A DNA stretch of 64,000 bases from Synanceia verrucosa (taxonomy: Eukaryota; Chordata; Actinopteri; Perciformes; Synanceiidae). Shown here piece by piece: positions 44,328 through 54,656 of the stretch. Position numbers and translations under genes: made by a program. The notes below the pieces were generated by a model. It saw nothing but the letters and a program-made list of their open reading frames with translations. It was not told the origin of the DNA and did not search any database. Positions within the stretch are counted from its first letter, which is position 1, and the number at the start of each line of letters is the position of its first letter. Location: the NCBI GenBank assembly GCA_029721515.1, contig CM056554.1, positions 24,615,488-24,679,487 of the forward strand, read 5' to 3'.

Positions 44328-46403
44328 TCATAATCCTTCCATGGTGAGTAAGTGTCCCATGTATGTCACACTAGGGAGCTTCAGTCGCAAATTTCTTTTG
44401 TTTAGCTTTAGGTTGACTGCCCTGGCTCGCTGGAGGAGGGCTGTTAGATTGTTGTCATGATCGACCATTGCTTCATCATTGGTGTCACCGCATCCATAGA
44501 CAAGAATGTCATCAGCTATTACTGCCACACCTTTGAGGCCCTGTAACACTTCATGTTGTCTTCTCTGATACTCTTCGGCCGCTGGCTTGATCCCGAAAGG
44601 CATCCTGAGCCACCTGTAGCGCCCCAAAGGTGTCCAGAATGTTGTAAGATAGCTGCTTGCCTCATCCAGCTGTATTTGCCAGTAGCCATCTTTCGCATCC
44701 AATACTGAAAATGTCTTTGCCTTGGCTATTTCAGGCAGAATCTCCTCTATTGTTGGCATCTGATAATGTGATCGAAGTAGAGCTTTGTTTAGTACTGTGG
44801 GGTCGATGCAAATGCGGAGTTTGTCCTTCTTGTCCACCACCACCATATTGTTGATCCATGGAGTTGGGTCTGTGACTTTGGCGATGATGCCCCTTGTTTC
44901 CATGTCTTCTATGGCCTTTGTGACTCTGTCTTTGATGGGAATCGGGACCCTGCGAGGGAGCTGCTGCACAGGTCTTATGGCGGGATCAACCTTTAAGTGG
45001 AGCTCACCAGGGAGGCATCCAAGGCCATCGAATACGTCATCATATGAGGATATGAGCTCCTCCGTCGTCTTTGGCATGGTGGCGCTGTCTGCTTGTCCTG
45101 CCTCAAGGCTGTGTACGACATGGCTGCTGGTAATCTGGAGTAGATTGAGTCGTAGGCAGGTGTCTGCTGAGAGCAGAGGGGTTTGTGATGTCTCCATTAC
45201 GTGGAATCTCAGGATGTAGGTGTTGCCATTATGTTCTGCTTTGAGACTGCATTCCCACTTTGGCTGAATCAGTGTACCATCATATAGCTTCAGAGTGGTT
45301 TTGCTTGGTGACAAGGGCGGATTGCCATGTTGGAGCAGGCGCTGGAGGTCTCCAAAGCCAATGACATTGACAGTGGAACCACTGTCTAGTTGGCATTTTA
45401 TGACACGTGAGGGGTCATACTGAAGCATTTCATCATTGTGTGGGGATAATTTAAGGTGTATGAACCACTTGTTCTTGTTGGTTTGCATGAAATTTATGTG
45501 GGAGAGATAAAGCATGGAATCATTTTCATCTTCTCTCTCTTCATCCTCTTCCACTAGATTCAGTTGTGGCTTACGCTGTTCTTGCTGGCAAACTCTTGCA
45601 AAATGATTCCGTTTCCGACATGCTTTACATATCACACCATAAGCTGGACAGTTGGCCTTGCCATGGATAGTTCCACAGTAACGACATGCATTGGTATGAG
45701 ACGATTTTTGTCTGGTATGTTCTGGCACACTTGGCTGTTTACTTCCCCTGTGGCCCTGGCGACCGTCTCGTGACGCATAGTGGACGGTGTGTTGATCCTC
45801 GCCTGAAATTTTCTTCAGTTGGGCTAACGTCTGTTCACTGGCACAGCACATATCAACAGCTTGAGTCAGTGTCAGTTTCGGCTCGCGCAACATCCGTGCC
45901 TGTGCGCTTGTATCTTTTGTGCCTATGACAATTTTATCACGGATTAAATCATCTCTCAGGCAGCCAAAGTCACAAGTGTCAGCTAGCTTTCTTAGCTTGG
46001 CTATGTATTGGTCTGCAGACTCATTTTGGCTTTGCTTGCAATCATTAAACACAAACCTTTCGTAGATTAAATTTCTGGTCGGTTCAAAGTGTTTTTCTAG
46101 TGCATCCAGGACTTTCTTTGGATCTGTCCGGTCCGCGGCAGGCATATGAAGGTGACGCTGCAGTTGATGGCACTCTTTCCCCATTACTGATAGCAGTGTG
46201 GCCACGCAAATGTTGTTGTCTTTTTTGTCTAATCCAGTCGCAATTTCGTAGTTGTCCCATTGCACGCGGAAAAACATCCAGTTGTTGTATGCATTGCCCT
46301 TCATGTCCATGGGTTCCGGGACTGGAATGTGATATGCCATGGTGGAAGTTTTCCTGCTTCTGGGCATTAGTTCTAGTTTAAGTCGAAGTCGTGGTTGGCA
46401 CAC
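44328..46403 (-). pseudogene. Gypsy gag-protease-reverse transcriptase, copy 2 (single open frame)
   Basis: One uninterrupted 691-codon frame; the likely start is the ATG at 46340. The zinc knuckles lie near residues 240-275, the protease D-S-G-S-T near 355, and the RT from about 450 to the end, with the catalytic I-A-D-D-I-L-V. It stops at a TGA after M-E-G-L before RNase H, as in copy 1, so no complete polyprotein can be made. One Asn/Asp and one Gly/Asp change separate it from copy 1. Confidence 0.85.
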
Positions 46404-46451
46404 CGTTTGCTCATGTGTCTCAAAGGCATCCGGGTTAGACTTCTGACACCA

Positions 46452-46636
46452 TGTTCAATGATGTTGATCTCAACTCGGGTATAAACGACTCTGGCTTTAT
46501 TCATAACTTCAGCACATACCACTCAGCTTGCAGGCTCTAACATACTAACATATCTTACTGCCTGGCTTCCTCTATGGTGTTGTGTCTTAAACATACTTCC
46601 TAGAGTGCCGCCTAGTGGCACTATAACACTGTAACA
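46452..46636 (-). repeat. 5' LTR, copy 2
   Basis: Identical by eye to 41330-41514. Followed by GATTCTGTGGTC as in copy 1. Confidence 0.9.
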
Positions 46637-47218
46637 GATTCTGTGGTCTGTCCCAGGACCAGTGGTCTCTGGCACAGACCAGTGGTTACAACCACTAAGG
46701 GCGCTAAAGACACTGGTCGCGACCAGCTCCTCAGTGGTCTGGCCTGTGGTCTCCATGGTCTGTGAAGTGGCTTTAGTATTTCCTCTTTTTCAGGTGTTTT
46801 TTGCTGCTGGATAAATGTCAGAGATCATAATCTCTGTGTAATGTACTACAACAGATATATTATTATGTGCCTGCCGTGCTCGATGGCGGCACATATTACT
46901 ATTCCTTTTGGAGGGGGTTCCCCAAGATTCTGAGCAGGCGAAGCCTGCCATGAATGCTTGTAGTAGGTCCAAAACATACATAAATGATGTAAAATGATAA
47001 AAAAATACCAACCGTAAGGTGCACCCAGGCATGAGATATATCAAATTGTTCGTCTCGATCGTGCCACCATGGCTATTACTTTTCTCTGTCAAAGCCGTTA
47101 CCATGGCGATGCTAGACCCCAAAAACCACCGAAAAAAGTCCCATAGGAATGAATGGGGAAGGGTCAGACTTCAATTTTTTTTCAAAGTTTTTTCTTCAGC
47201 GAACAAACAGTCACAGCT

Positions 47219-47715
47219 CCCTCATACTTTCACCTAGAAACTCCATTCAACTTTCAAAACGCAGCAAATTTTCCTGGCAACATATTCATAATTCATCTTC
47301 ACTTCAAAAAATGTATAGTTTATTCAGCATTTCCTTTTATTTCAGACCATGAAATCTTCAGAAAATCAGAGTTTAACATGGGTGTGTATTGCATGGAATG
47401 TTCGGGGCTAGAGTGGGGCTAGAGTGGGGAGCAGTTTCAGAAATGTCAGAAAAAAATATTTTGAAATCGCGATTGTGAGGGCTACGTTCACTCCACCGAC
47501 ATAATTTTTACAGCAAAACATTGGAAATTTCGTCCCAGTCGTAGCAATGTGTCTCTTATGTCTCTGAGATTTATGGTTTTGGCTCCAGACCCTTAATTAG
47601 GGCAGCACCTCCAAAAATGTTAATTTTCAGAGAAAAAGGCGTGAGAAAGCAGGAAAACCTCTTGTGTTTAACCTGCTGCTGACGGCCTTCTGAGTGGGCT
47701 AGAGACACAAAATTT
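47219..47715 (+). repeat. Interspersed repeat, copy 2 (inverted relative to 8985-9500)
   Basis: See 8985-9500. The part 47219-47304 belongs to the duplicated block; beyond it the repeat continues uninterrupted, which shows this is the ancestral right junction. Confidence 0.75.
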
Positions 47716-48370
47716 ACACTGCTGCGATCCTCGCGAGTTCTTGCCACCTACGGTCCAAACCTCAAAGCCGTACTCCATACTGTTCTTGATTTATTCAGAG
47801 GAGTTTGGCATGGTCCGACTCAGCTTGAAAACAGTGGCAGTCACTGAAAGTCAGTGTGGGAGACAGACCAGGGGCACGCCCTTTTTCATAGGGGTGTCCC
47901 ATGGGGTGTCGAAGCCATGCAGGGGTGGCCAGCAGAATTAGGTGATATGCATGAACCTCCATCACCATAGCATCATTCAGGTGCAAAAATCTAAGCTCTA
48001 CTCCTTAAATTTTTTTTTTTTTTCTACGAGAGGTGATTCGAGAGGTCAGCTCATAATCAGTGGCATAGTGTGACAGAGCAGCTGTGTGTGTGTGTGTGTG
48101 TCAGATGGGGGATCCACATAGACACATATACAGATTAGATGATGATATGGTACAGGCTTCTGATTGCCCATTACCACAGATACAGAGTGGATGACATCAT
48201 TGATCGCACACACAGACAGGAAGCTCAGGCTGTTTCTTTCAAAATAAAAGTCTGTTTTTTTCAAAATAAAAGCACTGGAGGAGTAAATGTGTCCTCACAA
48301 GAACCTGTGACTAGGACTGTCCTTTCAAAATAAAAGCCCCGAACTCTGATTTAATCTTCACAGGAAACAA
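47716..48370. other. No gene; contains (T)n and (TG)n runs
   Basis: Poly-T at 48009-48023 and (TG)n at 48084-48101. The phrase TTTCAAAATAAAAG occurs at 48238, 48259 and 48325. No coding feature. Confidence 0.45.
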
Positions 48371-48480
48371 GGTGTGTTTGTTTGCAACACCAACCTGGGA
48401 CAGGCACGCACGTAGTGCGTACTTCGGTGTGTTTGTCTGCAACATGAACCTGGGACAGGCACGCACGAAGTGCGTGCTTC
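48371..48480 (+). repeat. Two 55-bp tandem repeats
   Basis: Units 48371-48425 and 48426-48480: GGTGTGTTTGTTTGCAACA, CCTGGGACAGGCACGCACG and AGTGCGT(A/G)CTTC. The ACGCAC/GTGCGT halves in each unit form a small inverted repeat. Confidence 0.85.
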
Positions 48481-48629
48481 AGTGCAGGAGAGGTTCAACA
48501 TGCATCAGGCTGGGCCACGTAGGCCCGGCATCGCGTGAGCCCGGCGTCATGTGTGCAGGCACATATTAAAATTTCTTCAGGAATTAGGAATTTTAGTCTA
48601 GTTGTTATTAGTATTGATTTTGAAGATAT

Positions 48630-49345
48630 ACGTGGTCAGGACCAGCTGGTCTCTGGCTCAGACCACTGGTCACAACCACAGCATGCGCTAAAGATACTGG
48701 TCGCGACCAGCCCCTCAGTGGTCTGCCCTGTGGCCTCTGTGTCATGACCAGCTTCTTACTGGCACAAAATGACTGGTCCTGACCATGACTGGTCCTGTGA
48801 TCAGTTCTGTTGTGTGGACCATGAGTGACCTGTGGAGTGTTTGTTTGATTGTATTTATTGTTAATACAACCTTTCACTTCTTATTGTTAGAATAGCCTAA
48901 ATGTGAGAGGCCATAATTGTGCTAAAGACCAGAAAGTGGAGGAAATACTAAAGCTGCTTCACAGACCACAGGGACCACAGGGCAGGTCACAGAGGAGCTG
49001 ATCGCGACCAGTGACTTTAACGCATGTAGTGGTTGTGACCATATGGTCCTGACAACACAGATCTTCATAATCAATACTAATAACAATAGGCATAATAATC
49101 ATAATATATATGATATAGTGCATTATATAGACAAAAGATTATGATCTCTGACATTTATCCAGCTAACACTGCTGCCAAAACGACCGGAAAGGAGAGGAAA
49201 TACCAAAGCCGCTTCACAGACCACAGGGACCACATGGCAGACCACTGTGCCACTGGTCATGACCCGTGTCTTTAGTGACCCTAGTGGCTGTGACCACTGG
49301 TCCGTGCCAGAGACCACTGGTCCTGGGACAGACCACAGAATCGCC
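48630..49345. repeat. Cluster of palindromic GACCACTGGTC-rich repeats
   Basis: Three diverged copies: 48635-48850 in one orientation, 48900-49060 and 49138-49345 in the other. Shared words are AGACCACTGGTC, GGTCGCGACCAG, GACCACAGGGACCAC and CTAAAG(A/T). The third copy includes an uninterrupted GAATC site equivalent to the Gypsy target. No coding frame; function unknown. Confidence 0.75.
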
Positions 49346-50880
49346 TACAACCACCTGTCAATCATTTCCATAAACTGGTGTACAGAAGGTAGTTAATGTA
49401 CAACAAGGCAGGATGGTAAACAGACCTGAGGTGAGCTGTCATTAGGCATTAGTCAACGGTAATACTCAGCTAATTTTTATCCTGCTGCTGACCAAGATAA
49501 CCACAGTGTGCTCAGGACAAATCACCAACACCTTTGTTGGCTGTTTTTACATCTGCAGTTGGTGAAATGTGAAATTCAGTAGAAGTAAAGCAGAGAACAA
49601 GGCAGGCTGTCCTTCCTATTTTCAAAATAAAGGCCTATGAGTCAGTCTGGAGTTTTGGGCCAACGTTGTAAATGACATGTATATGATGTGGAGGGTTACT
49701 TTAGTTCAGGAGGACTTGGGAAAATTGGATTGCGTATACAACACCAGGTAGGACAGACTAATTTTTTTTCATTTGTTTTCCATTATTTAATTATTTTTGA
49801 CAGAAGCTTAAAGTCACTGTGCAAAAAGGAACACTTGCTATAAATTATTATTATGATGTGGATTATTTTTTTTATTTATTTATGTTATTATTGTTATATT
49901 TGTTTTCTTATACAGTATACATTTTCTACTCCTGTTTTCATTTTGACATCAAAATAATCAGGGTATATAATATTTATGGAATTCCTGTATGTTTGATTTC
50001 AAAGTAATTTACCCTTACATTAAAGTTACATGCCATATGTTCTCAATTGATTAATAAAACAAGAAAATGAAAAAAAACCCCACAAGAAACAGAAAGTGTT
50101 TCACAATGAGCAGTGAGGTAAATGAGGAGCACAGACTTCAATTACGTGCAGGATTGTGCTCTCCCTTTAACTTAATGACATTTATCATATATCATCGAGG
50201 TACACACCTGAAATCTCACAGACACAGTTTGTGTTTTTATTTTGAAATGCAAGAAAACTTTACTCAAACAAATAGTAAAAGAGTATTTGCTGCACTGATT
50301 GACACAAAGAGAAGTTGTTGATTCTTTTGACATTAAGATAATCCACTGTGTCAAGTACTAATTATATTAATCTAATTATTATTAATAATAATAATAATAA
50401 TAATTTGTATTTCTTTAGCATTTTTTTAAACTTTTTGTGTTGTCTTAGGGTAAAAAGATAACAAAAATAAAAATATTTTAGAGACAAGGAAACCCCTAAA
50501 TAGTCTTTTTTTGTATTCTGTAGTTGAACAGTATATGAGAAATAAATTTTCTTAAGCCATGCAGGTACTATAGCTTGCTAGGTATTAATGTCTAGACATA
50601 TAGAAAAATGTTTTGTCATATTCACTGATTAACTGCAGAATCACAGGTTGTTCATTCATGTGAAATAGATTTTGGGTTGAAATTTCACTTTCAATCTTGT
50701 TCATTTTGGAGGTTTAGTGGAAGTAGCTTATTTTTTTTTCTTTTTACCACAATCCAGAACGTTAAGACGACACAAAGGTGAAAAAATAAAAGAATAATTA
50801 AGTCAGGATTTAAAATGCAGCTTGGGGAGGTGAGCAGTCACTCATTAGCACACTGATCTTAAACAGTTAACACTTAAAAA
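49346..50880. other. AT-rich, no gene recognised
   Basis: Contains (ATA)n at 50384-50403 and several frames of fewer than 90 codons without features. May be an intron of the candidate minus-strand gene whose first exon is at 50893-50974. Confidence 0.4.
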
Positions 50881-50892
50881 GTGATCACTCAC

Positions 50893-50974
50893 CGTAGCAG
50901 GGACTGGTCACTGCACTTGCGGGGGTCTCGCTCTTTCCGGATGAGGTGTTTGGGGTGTACCTGTGGGGCGTCAT
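50893..50974 (-). CDS. Candidate first coding exon, minus strand
   Basis: On the minus strand an ATG at 50974 in a good context (GCGCGCGCCATGA) starts MTPHRYTPNTSSGKSETPAS and continues AVTSPCY with one extra base before GTGAGTGATC, a consensus donor at 50892. The exon is 82 bp (27 codons plus 1). It lies in the only GC- and CpG-rich patch of the last 20 kb, which is usual for a vertebrate first exon and promoter. No family is recognised and no second exon was found leftward. Confidence 0.45.
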
Positions 50975-51150
50975 GGCGCGCGCTGCGGTGGACAAAGAGA
51001 GGAAGCAGCTGCGTATGGAAGCAGCAGAGCTGCGCGTGGAAAGCTCCTCAGCTCCTCCTCTTTATCCCTCCCTCTCCGCAAGACCTACTCCGATTTGCTC
51101 GCGCACGCTTTGCACATACGTCACGCCAAAGTGTTATACACTCCTGATCA
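50975..51150 (-). promoter_or_regulatory. CpG-rich putative promoter/5' UTR
   Basis: Minus strand: GGCGTGACGTATGTGC (51112-51127; CRE-like TGACGTA), GCAAAGCGTGCGCGAGC, and GGGATAAAGAGG (TATA-like) near 51060, upstream of the ATG at 50974. The GC content drops sharply on both sides. Confidence 0.4.
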
Positions 51151-52063
51151 AAATTGAAATTGAATTGAGAATTTTGCACTGTTTGATCTTAAGACGGTTC
51201 TAGTAGTGCTTCAAAATGCAAAAAGACGAAATGGGAGTGGGACAAAAAATGAGTAAGCAGTTCATTGCAAACAACCAATAAATAGGCTTCAATATTTTCA
51301 CATCTAAAGCTTAACAAATATATCCAGCATCATCCCCTTCACTTTAACTGCACTCTTTTTTCCTCACTGAGTTCCCTACTCGTCACCATTTTGAACAGGA
51401 GTGAGGAATTTAAACTGAATTCACCTTTTTAGACCCAAATTTGAACCAGAACACTGGAATTCACTGAGAAGTCAGAAATGAATCCAGAATAACAAACAAG
51501 CACTAAAACACATTTTTTTTCTTCGGGAATGACAGGAAATAACTGCAATTTAACATCACAAAGAAAATGATAATAATGAGCTTTTTTATTTTATTTTTTT
51601 CTAAAACAGTATTTTTTAATTCCTGGACAACAACAATAATTATATAATAGCATTAAAGATTTTTTTTAAATTTTGATAAAAGATCTTCCACATACTGGAG
51701 GATTAACCATTACAGAAGCATAAAATGTATTTTGATAATCAGCAATATACAATACTATCTAAAAGTACTAAAAGTCTGACCAAAACTCTTGAAACAAGCA
51801 GCAAATTCACATTTAAATCTCCCAACCTGTTACTACTACTACTACTACAGCTATATTTTAACAGTTAACAGCTACATTGCTGACAGAACAGCAGCATCAC
51901 ACTCAGTCGTGTTCCCCCTCCTGCACAGAGAATAAAATAGGCTGAAAGGATGTAATGCCAGCTTCCACACAATGGCAGTAGGAGCACAGACAATGTAGAT
52001 ATGTATAAGGTGCATTTCTGCATATCATATTGCAGAAAGGTGCATGTAGCCTACATAGCCGAA
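51151..52063. other. No gene seen
   Basis: AT-rich with (ACT)n at 51833-51847; no coding frame of interest. Confidence 0.45.
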
Positions 52064-52253
52064 AGTGATGGATAAATGAAGCTTCATGAAGCTCTTGTAA
52101 TATTTTTTGACTCCTCTAGATGGTGCTCTTGGTTTAAAGAAAAGGCTGGTGTAGTGGAAAATCATTAAATTTCCATTACATCTTTAAACCAAGAGCATCA
52201 TCTAGAGGAGTAACAAAAATAGCAAGTGCTTCATGAAGCTTCATTTGTCCATT
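52064..52253. mobile_element. Palindromic hAT-like MITE, copy 3
   Basis: AGTGATGGATAAATGAAGCT ... AGCTTCATTTGTCC, same foldback and central turn as copies 1 and 2. The right end is altered to a repeated CATTTGTC stretch (ATTTGTCCATTTGTCCATTT), so no target duplication can be read. Confidence 0.7.
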
Positions 52254-52741
52254 TGTCCATTTGTTAACAGGTTCTCCACCTTCTAGAGCCACAGTTACTC
52301 ATGTTGTAATTGAAGAGTTAAGTTTCAAAACCCAGTCCATCTTCAGAAATATGCAAAATAAAGGTTTATTTTTCAATAATTTCTGACTTAATAAACAATA
52401 ATTTGAATTTTATTTTCAACAGGATTCCCACTTTAAGTCAAACTTAAAATTCACCAACTTTTCCCTCATTAACAAACAGAATTTCTATGACCTTAAATAA
52501 ATAAATAACTGTGCAATATACCGCATGCATCTGGAGCCATAAAAACAAACAACAACAAAAAAAACAGCATTTACACTTTACAAATCATCAATTCAAGAAA
52601 ATAAAGAAAATGTGTATGCAAAAATAGGTTGCCTATGCATCCAATACCATACTGGATTAAATGCAAAAACATCACAGCAAATGTTGAAGATGATAGCTAT
52701 GGTAAACAGTTGGCATTGCAAAAAAAATTATCACCTGCCTT
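52254..52741. other. No gene seen
   Basis: AT-rich unique-looking sequence. Confidence 0.45.
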
Positions 52742-53072
52742 GTGAGAGCCGCTAGCCCTGGACCTTTCTGTGTGGAGTTTGCATGTTCTCCCCATGTCTG
52801 TGTGGGTTCTCTCCGGGTACTCCAGCTTCCTCCCACCATCAAAAAACACGCATGGGGATTAGGTTAACTGGCTAATTTAAACTGACCGTAGGTGTGAATG
52901 TGAGTGTGAGTGGTTGTCTGTCTCTATGTGTCCTGTGATGAAGTGGCGACTTGTCCACGGTGTCCCCTGCCTTCCGCCCTAAGACAGCTGGGATAGGCTC
53001 CAGCCCCCCCGCGACCCTATCAGGATAAGCGGTAGAAAATGGATGGATGGATGGATGGACGGATGGATGGAT
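52742..53072 (+). mobile_element. tRNA-headed SINE-like repeat, 5'-truncated plus copy
   Basis: Starts within the body (CTGGACCTTTCTGTGTGGAG) and lacks the A- and B-box head; the tail AAGCGGTAGAAAATGGATGG continues as GGAT repeats with one GGAC. 5' truncation is typical of LINE-mediated retroposition. Confidence 0.7.
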
Positions 53073-53222
53073 TATATTCATCTTGTGTTAGACATCCCCA
53101 TGATGTCCAAAAAAGTCACTCTGTTCGTGATTCAAATGTTCAACTGCATATTGACGTCCAAGTGGGGTCATAGTTAGACGTCCAAATAGTGGACATAATT
53201 TGCATGTCATTTAGTAGTCTAG

Positions 53223-54656
53223 GGGTCCATTTCACAAAGCAGGTTTAGTCAAAACTCTGAGTCTGTTAACCCTGAAATGAGAAAAACCCATTTTTTTCCG
53301 TTTCAAAAAGGGAGTTAACTCAAACCAGGAAATGAATGAATGAACCTTGAGTTTCTCTGTCTCCGACCTCTTTCAGGCGCACATGCTGCTTGATTTCCTC
53401 ATTCATTCAGTCAGTCAGTCAGTAGACCAGTTCTGACCCCTGGGTTCCGTTTCACAACGCAGGTTCAACAAACTCTGAGTGTAACCCGAACTCTGAGTTG
53501 ATCTACTCTGAGATAGGAAACTCTGAGTTTCTGGTTCCAGAACAGCTGATAGGAGTTGGTTTAATCAACTCGGAGTAGTTTCATGGAGTTCAGTGCGTAC
53601 ACCACAACTATGAAAAGCCAGCATCAATGGAGCCCCAATTCAACGAGTCACCATGGCAACAGGGAAGCGGAGTGCTTTTTCACCTCACTTGAATTAGAAA
53701 TTTTAATGACGAGTTTGAACATGTTTTATAAAGAAGTGCAACACCACTGCAGCTGCAAAAGAGAGGGAGACGGCGTGGAGAACATTGCTGCCCGGGTCCT
53801 GTGCGTAAGTTTAAATGAAGTCCTTTATAATAATATTACATGGGAAAACTGTTTGAATAGTAGCCTATTAACAGACTTAATGGTCACTGTAATGTTTTCT
53901 AAGCTCACAACCTCCAGTATTCAGAATTCATTATTCACTTTTTTTTTGCCAAGTGGAGTCAGTCAATCTCGCCTGTATGCAAATTAGCCATGTAGTCTTT
54001 GACAAGTGCACTGATTGCATGTCGATACCTGACATTTATTCAGTCGTTTCCTTCTATTGTACTGCACAATTTTGCATAGGCTACTGCATGCTGAAATGTA
54101 TATCTGTATTGTGCAACAATTCGGAGATGGGCACCCCCCCAATATTAACGGGTATTTTGCACACTGACTGCGGTTAGTAATGTTGCAAATGTAAGGATGG
54201 ATTAGGTTGTGTATGTAGATTGTGGACTGTGACGTGAGACGGTAGCCTACCGCTCAGAAATGCCAGAACATAACAGATCAGATAACAATCTCCCGACGAA
54301 TATTTAATTCTCTGCGCAGTAATGCTGCTCCTTCATCCACTGAATCATTGATGAAAGGACATGTCATTTTGACATATGGCAGAACTAAGCTACTGCTGAC
54401 TGAATGAATGAGGAAATAAAAGACGGTGGAGAAAGAGAGAAACTCGAGGTTCATTGAGAAAAACCTGGTCCCGACCGGGTTAGCTTCAAAGAGTCTGTTA
54501 CTACGGTAACAGACCGAGAGTTAAGTTACCTCTCTCTGTGAAACAGGCTAGAGTTACCCCTCTTTCTCTGGTTTGAGTTACCTCCCTTTTTGAAACGGAA
54601 AACTCAGTTTCCCTCATTTCAGGGTTAACACTACACCTGCTTTGTGAAACGGACCC
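53223..54656. mobile_element. Harbinger-type transposon with long inverted repeats
   Basis: Left GGGTCCATTTCACAAAGCAG and right (inverted) GGGTCCGTTTCACAAAGCAG, with similarity continuing for over 100 bp on both sides (TTAACCCTGAAATGAG, TTCCGTTTCAAAAAGGGAG). A second, related left end GGGTTCCGTTTCACAACGCAG begins at 53459, so the structure is composite. No clear 3-bp target duplication is seen (TAG and AAT). The interior has a Myb/SANT exon remnant. Confidence 0.7.
53583..53804 (+). pseudogene. Myb/SANT-like exon 1 remnant of a Harbinger element
   Basis: Conserved text: F-T-S-L-E-L-E-I-L-M (first SANT helix), a lost middle, and V-E-N-I-A-A-R-V (third helix), ending GTGC before GTAAGTTT at 53805, a donor at the position where this family is spliced. 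A missing base near 53779 shifts the frame between the charged stretch and the last helix. The rest of the 134-codon frame runs into the intron. Confidence 0.6.

Larger units (their letters stand above)
43054..47304 (-). mobile_element. Tandem duplicate of the Gypsy region, copy 2
   Basis: Matches 37931-42182 with about seven differences that I could find by eye in 4.25 kb. It lacks the integrase C-terminus and 3' LTR but has the 5' LTR (46452-46636), the GATTC after it, and the same right flank, which then continues beyond 47304 into the rest of the interspersed repeat. Confidence 0.9.
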
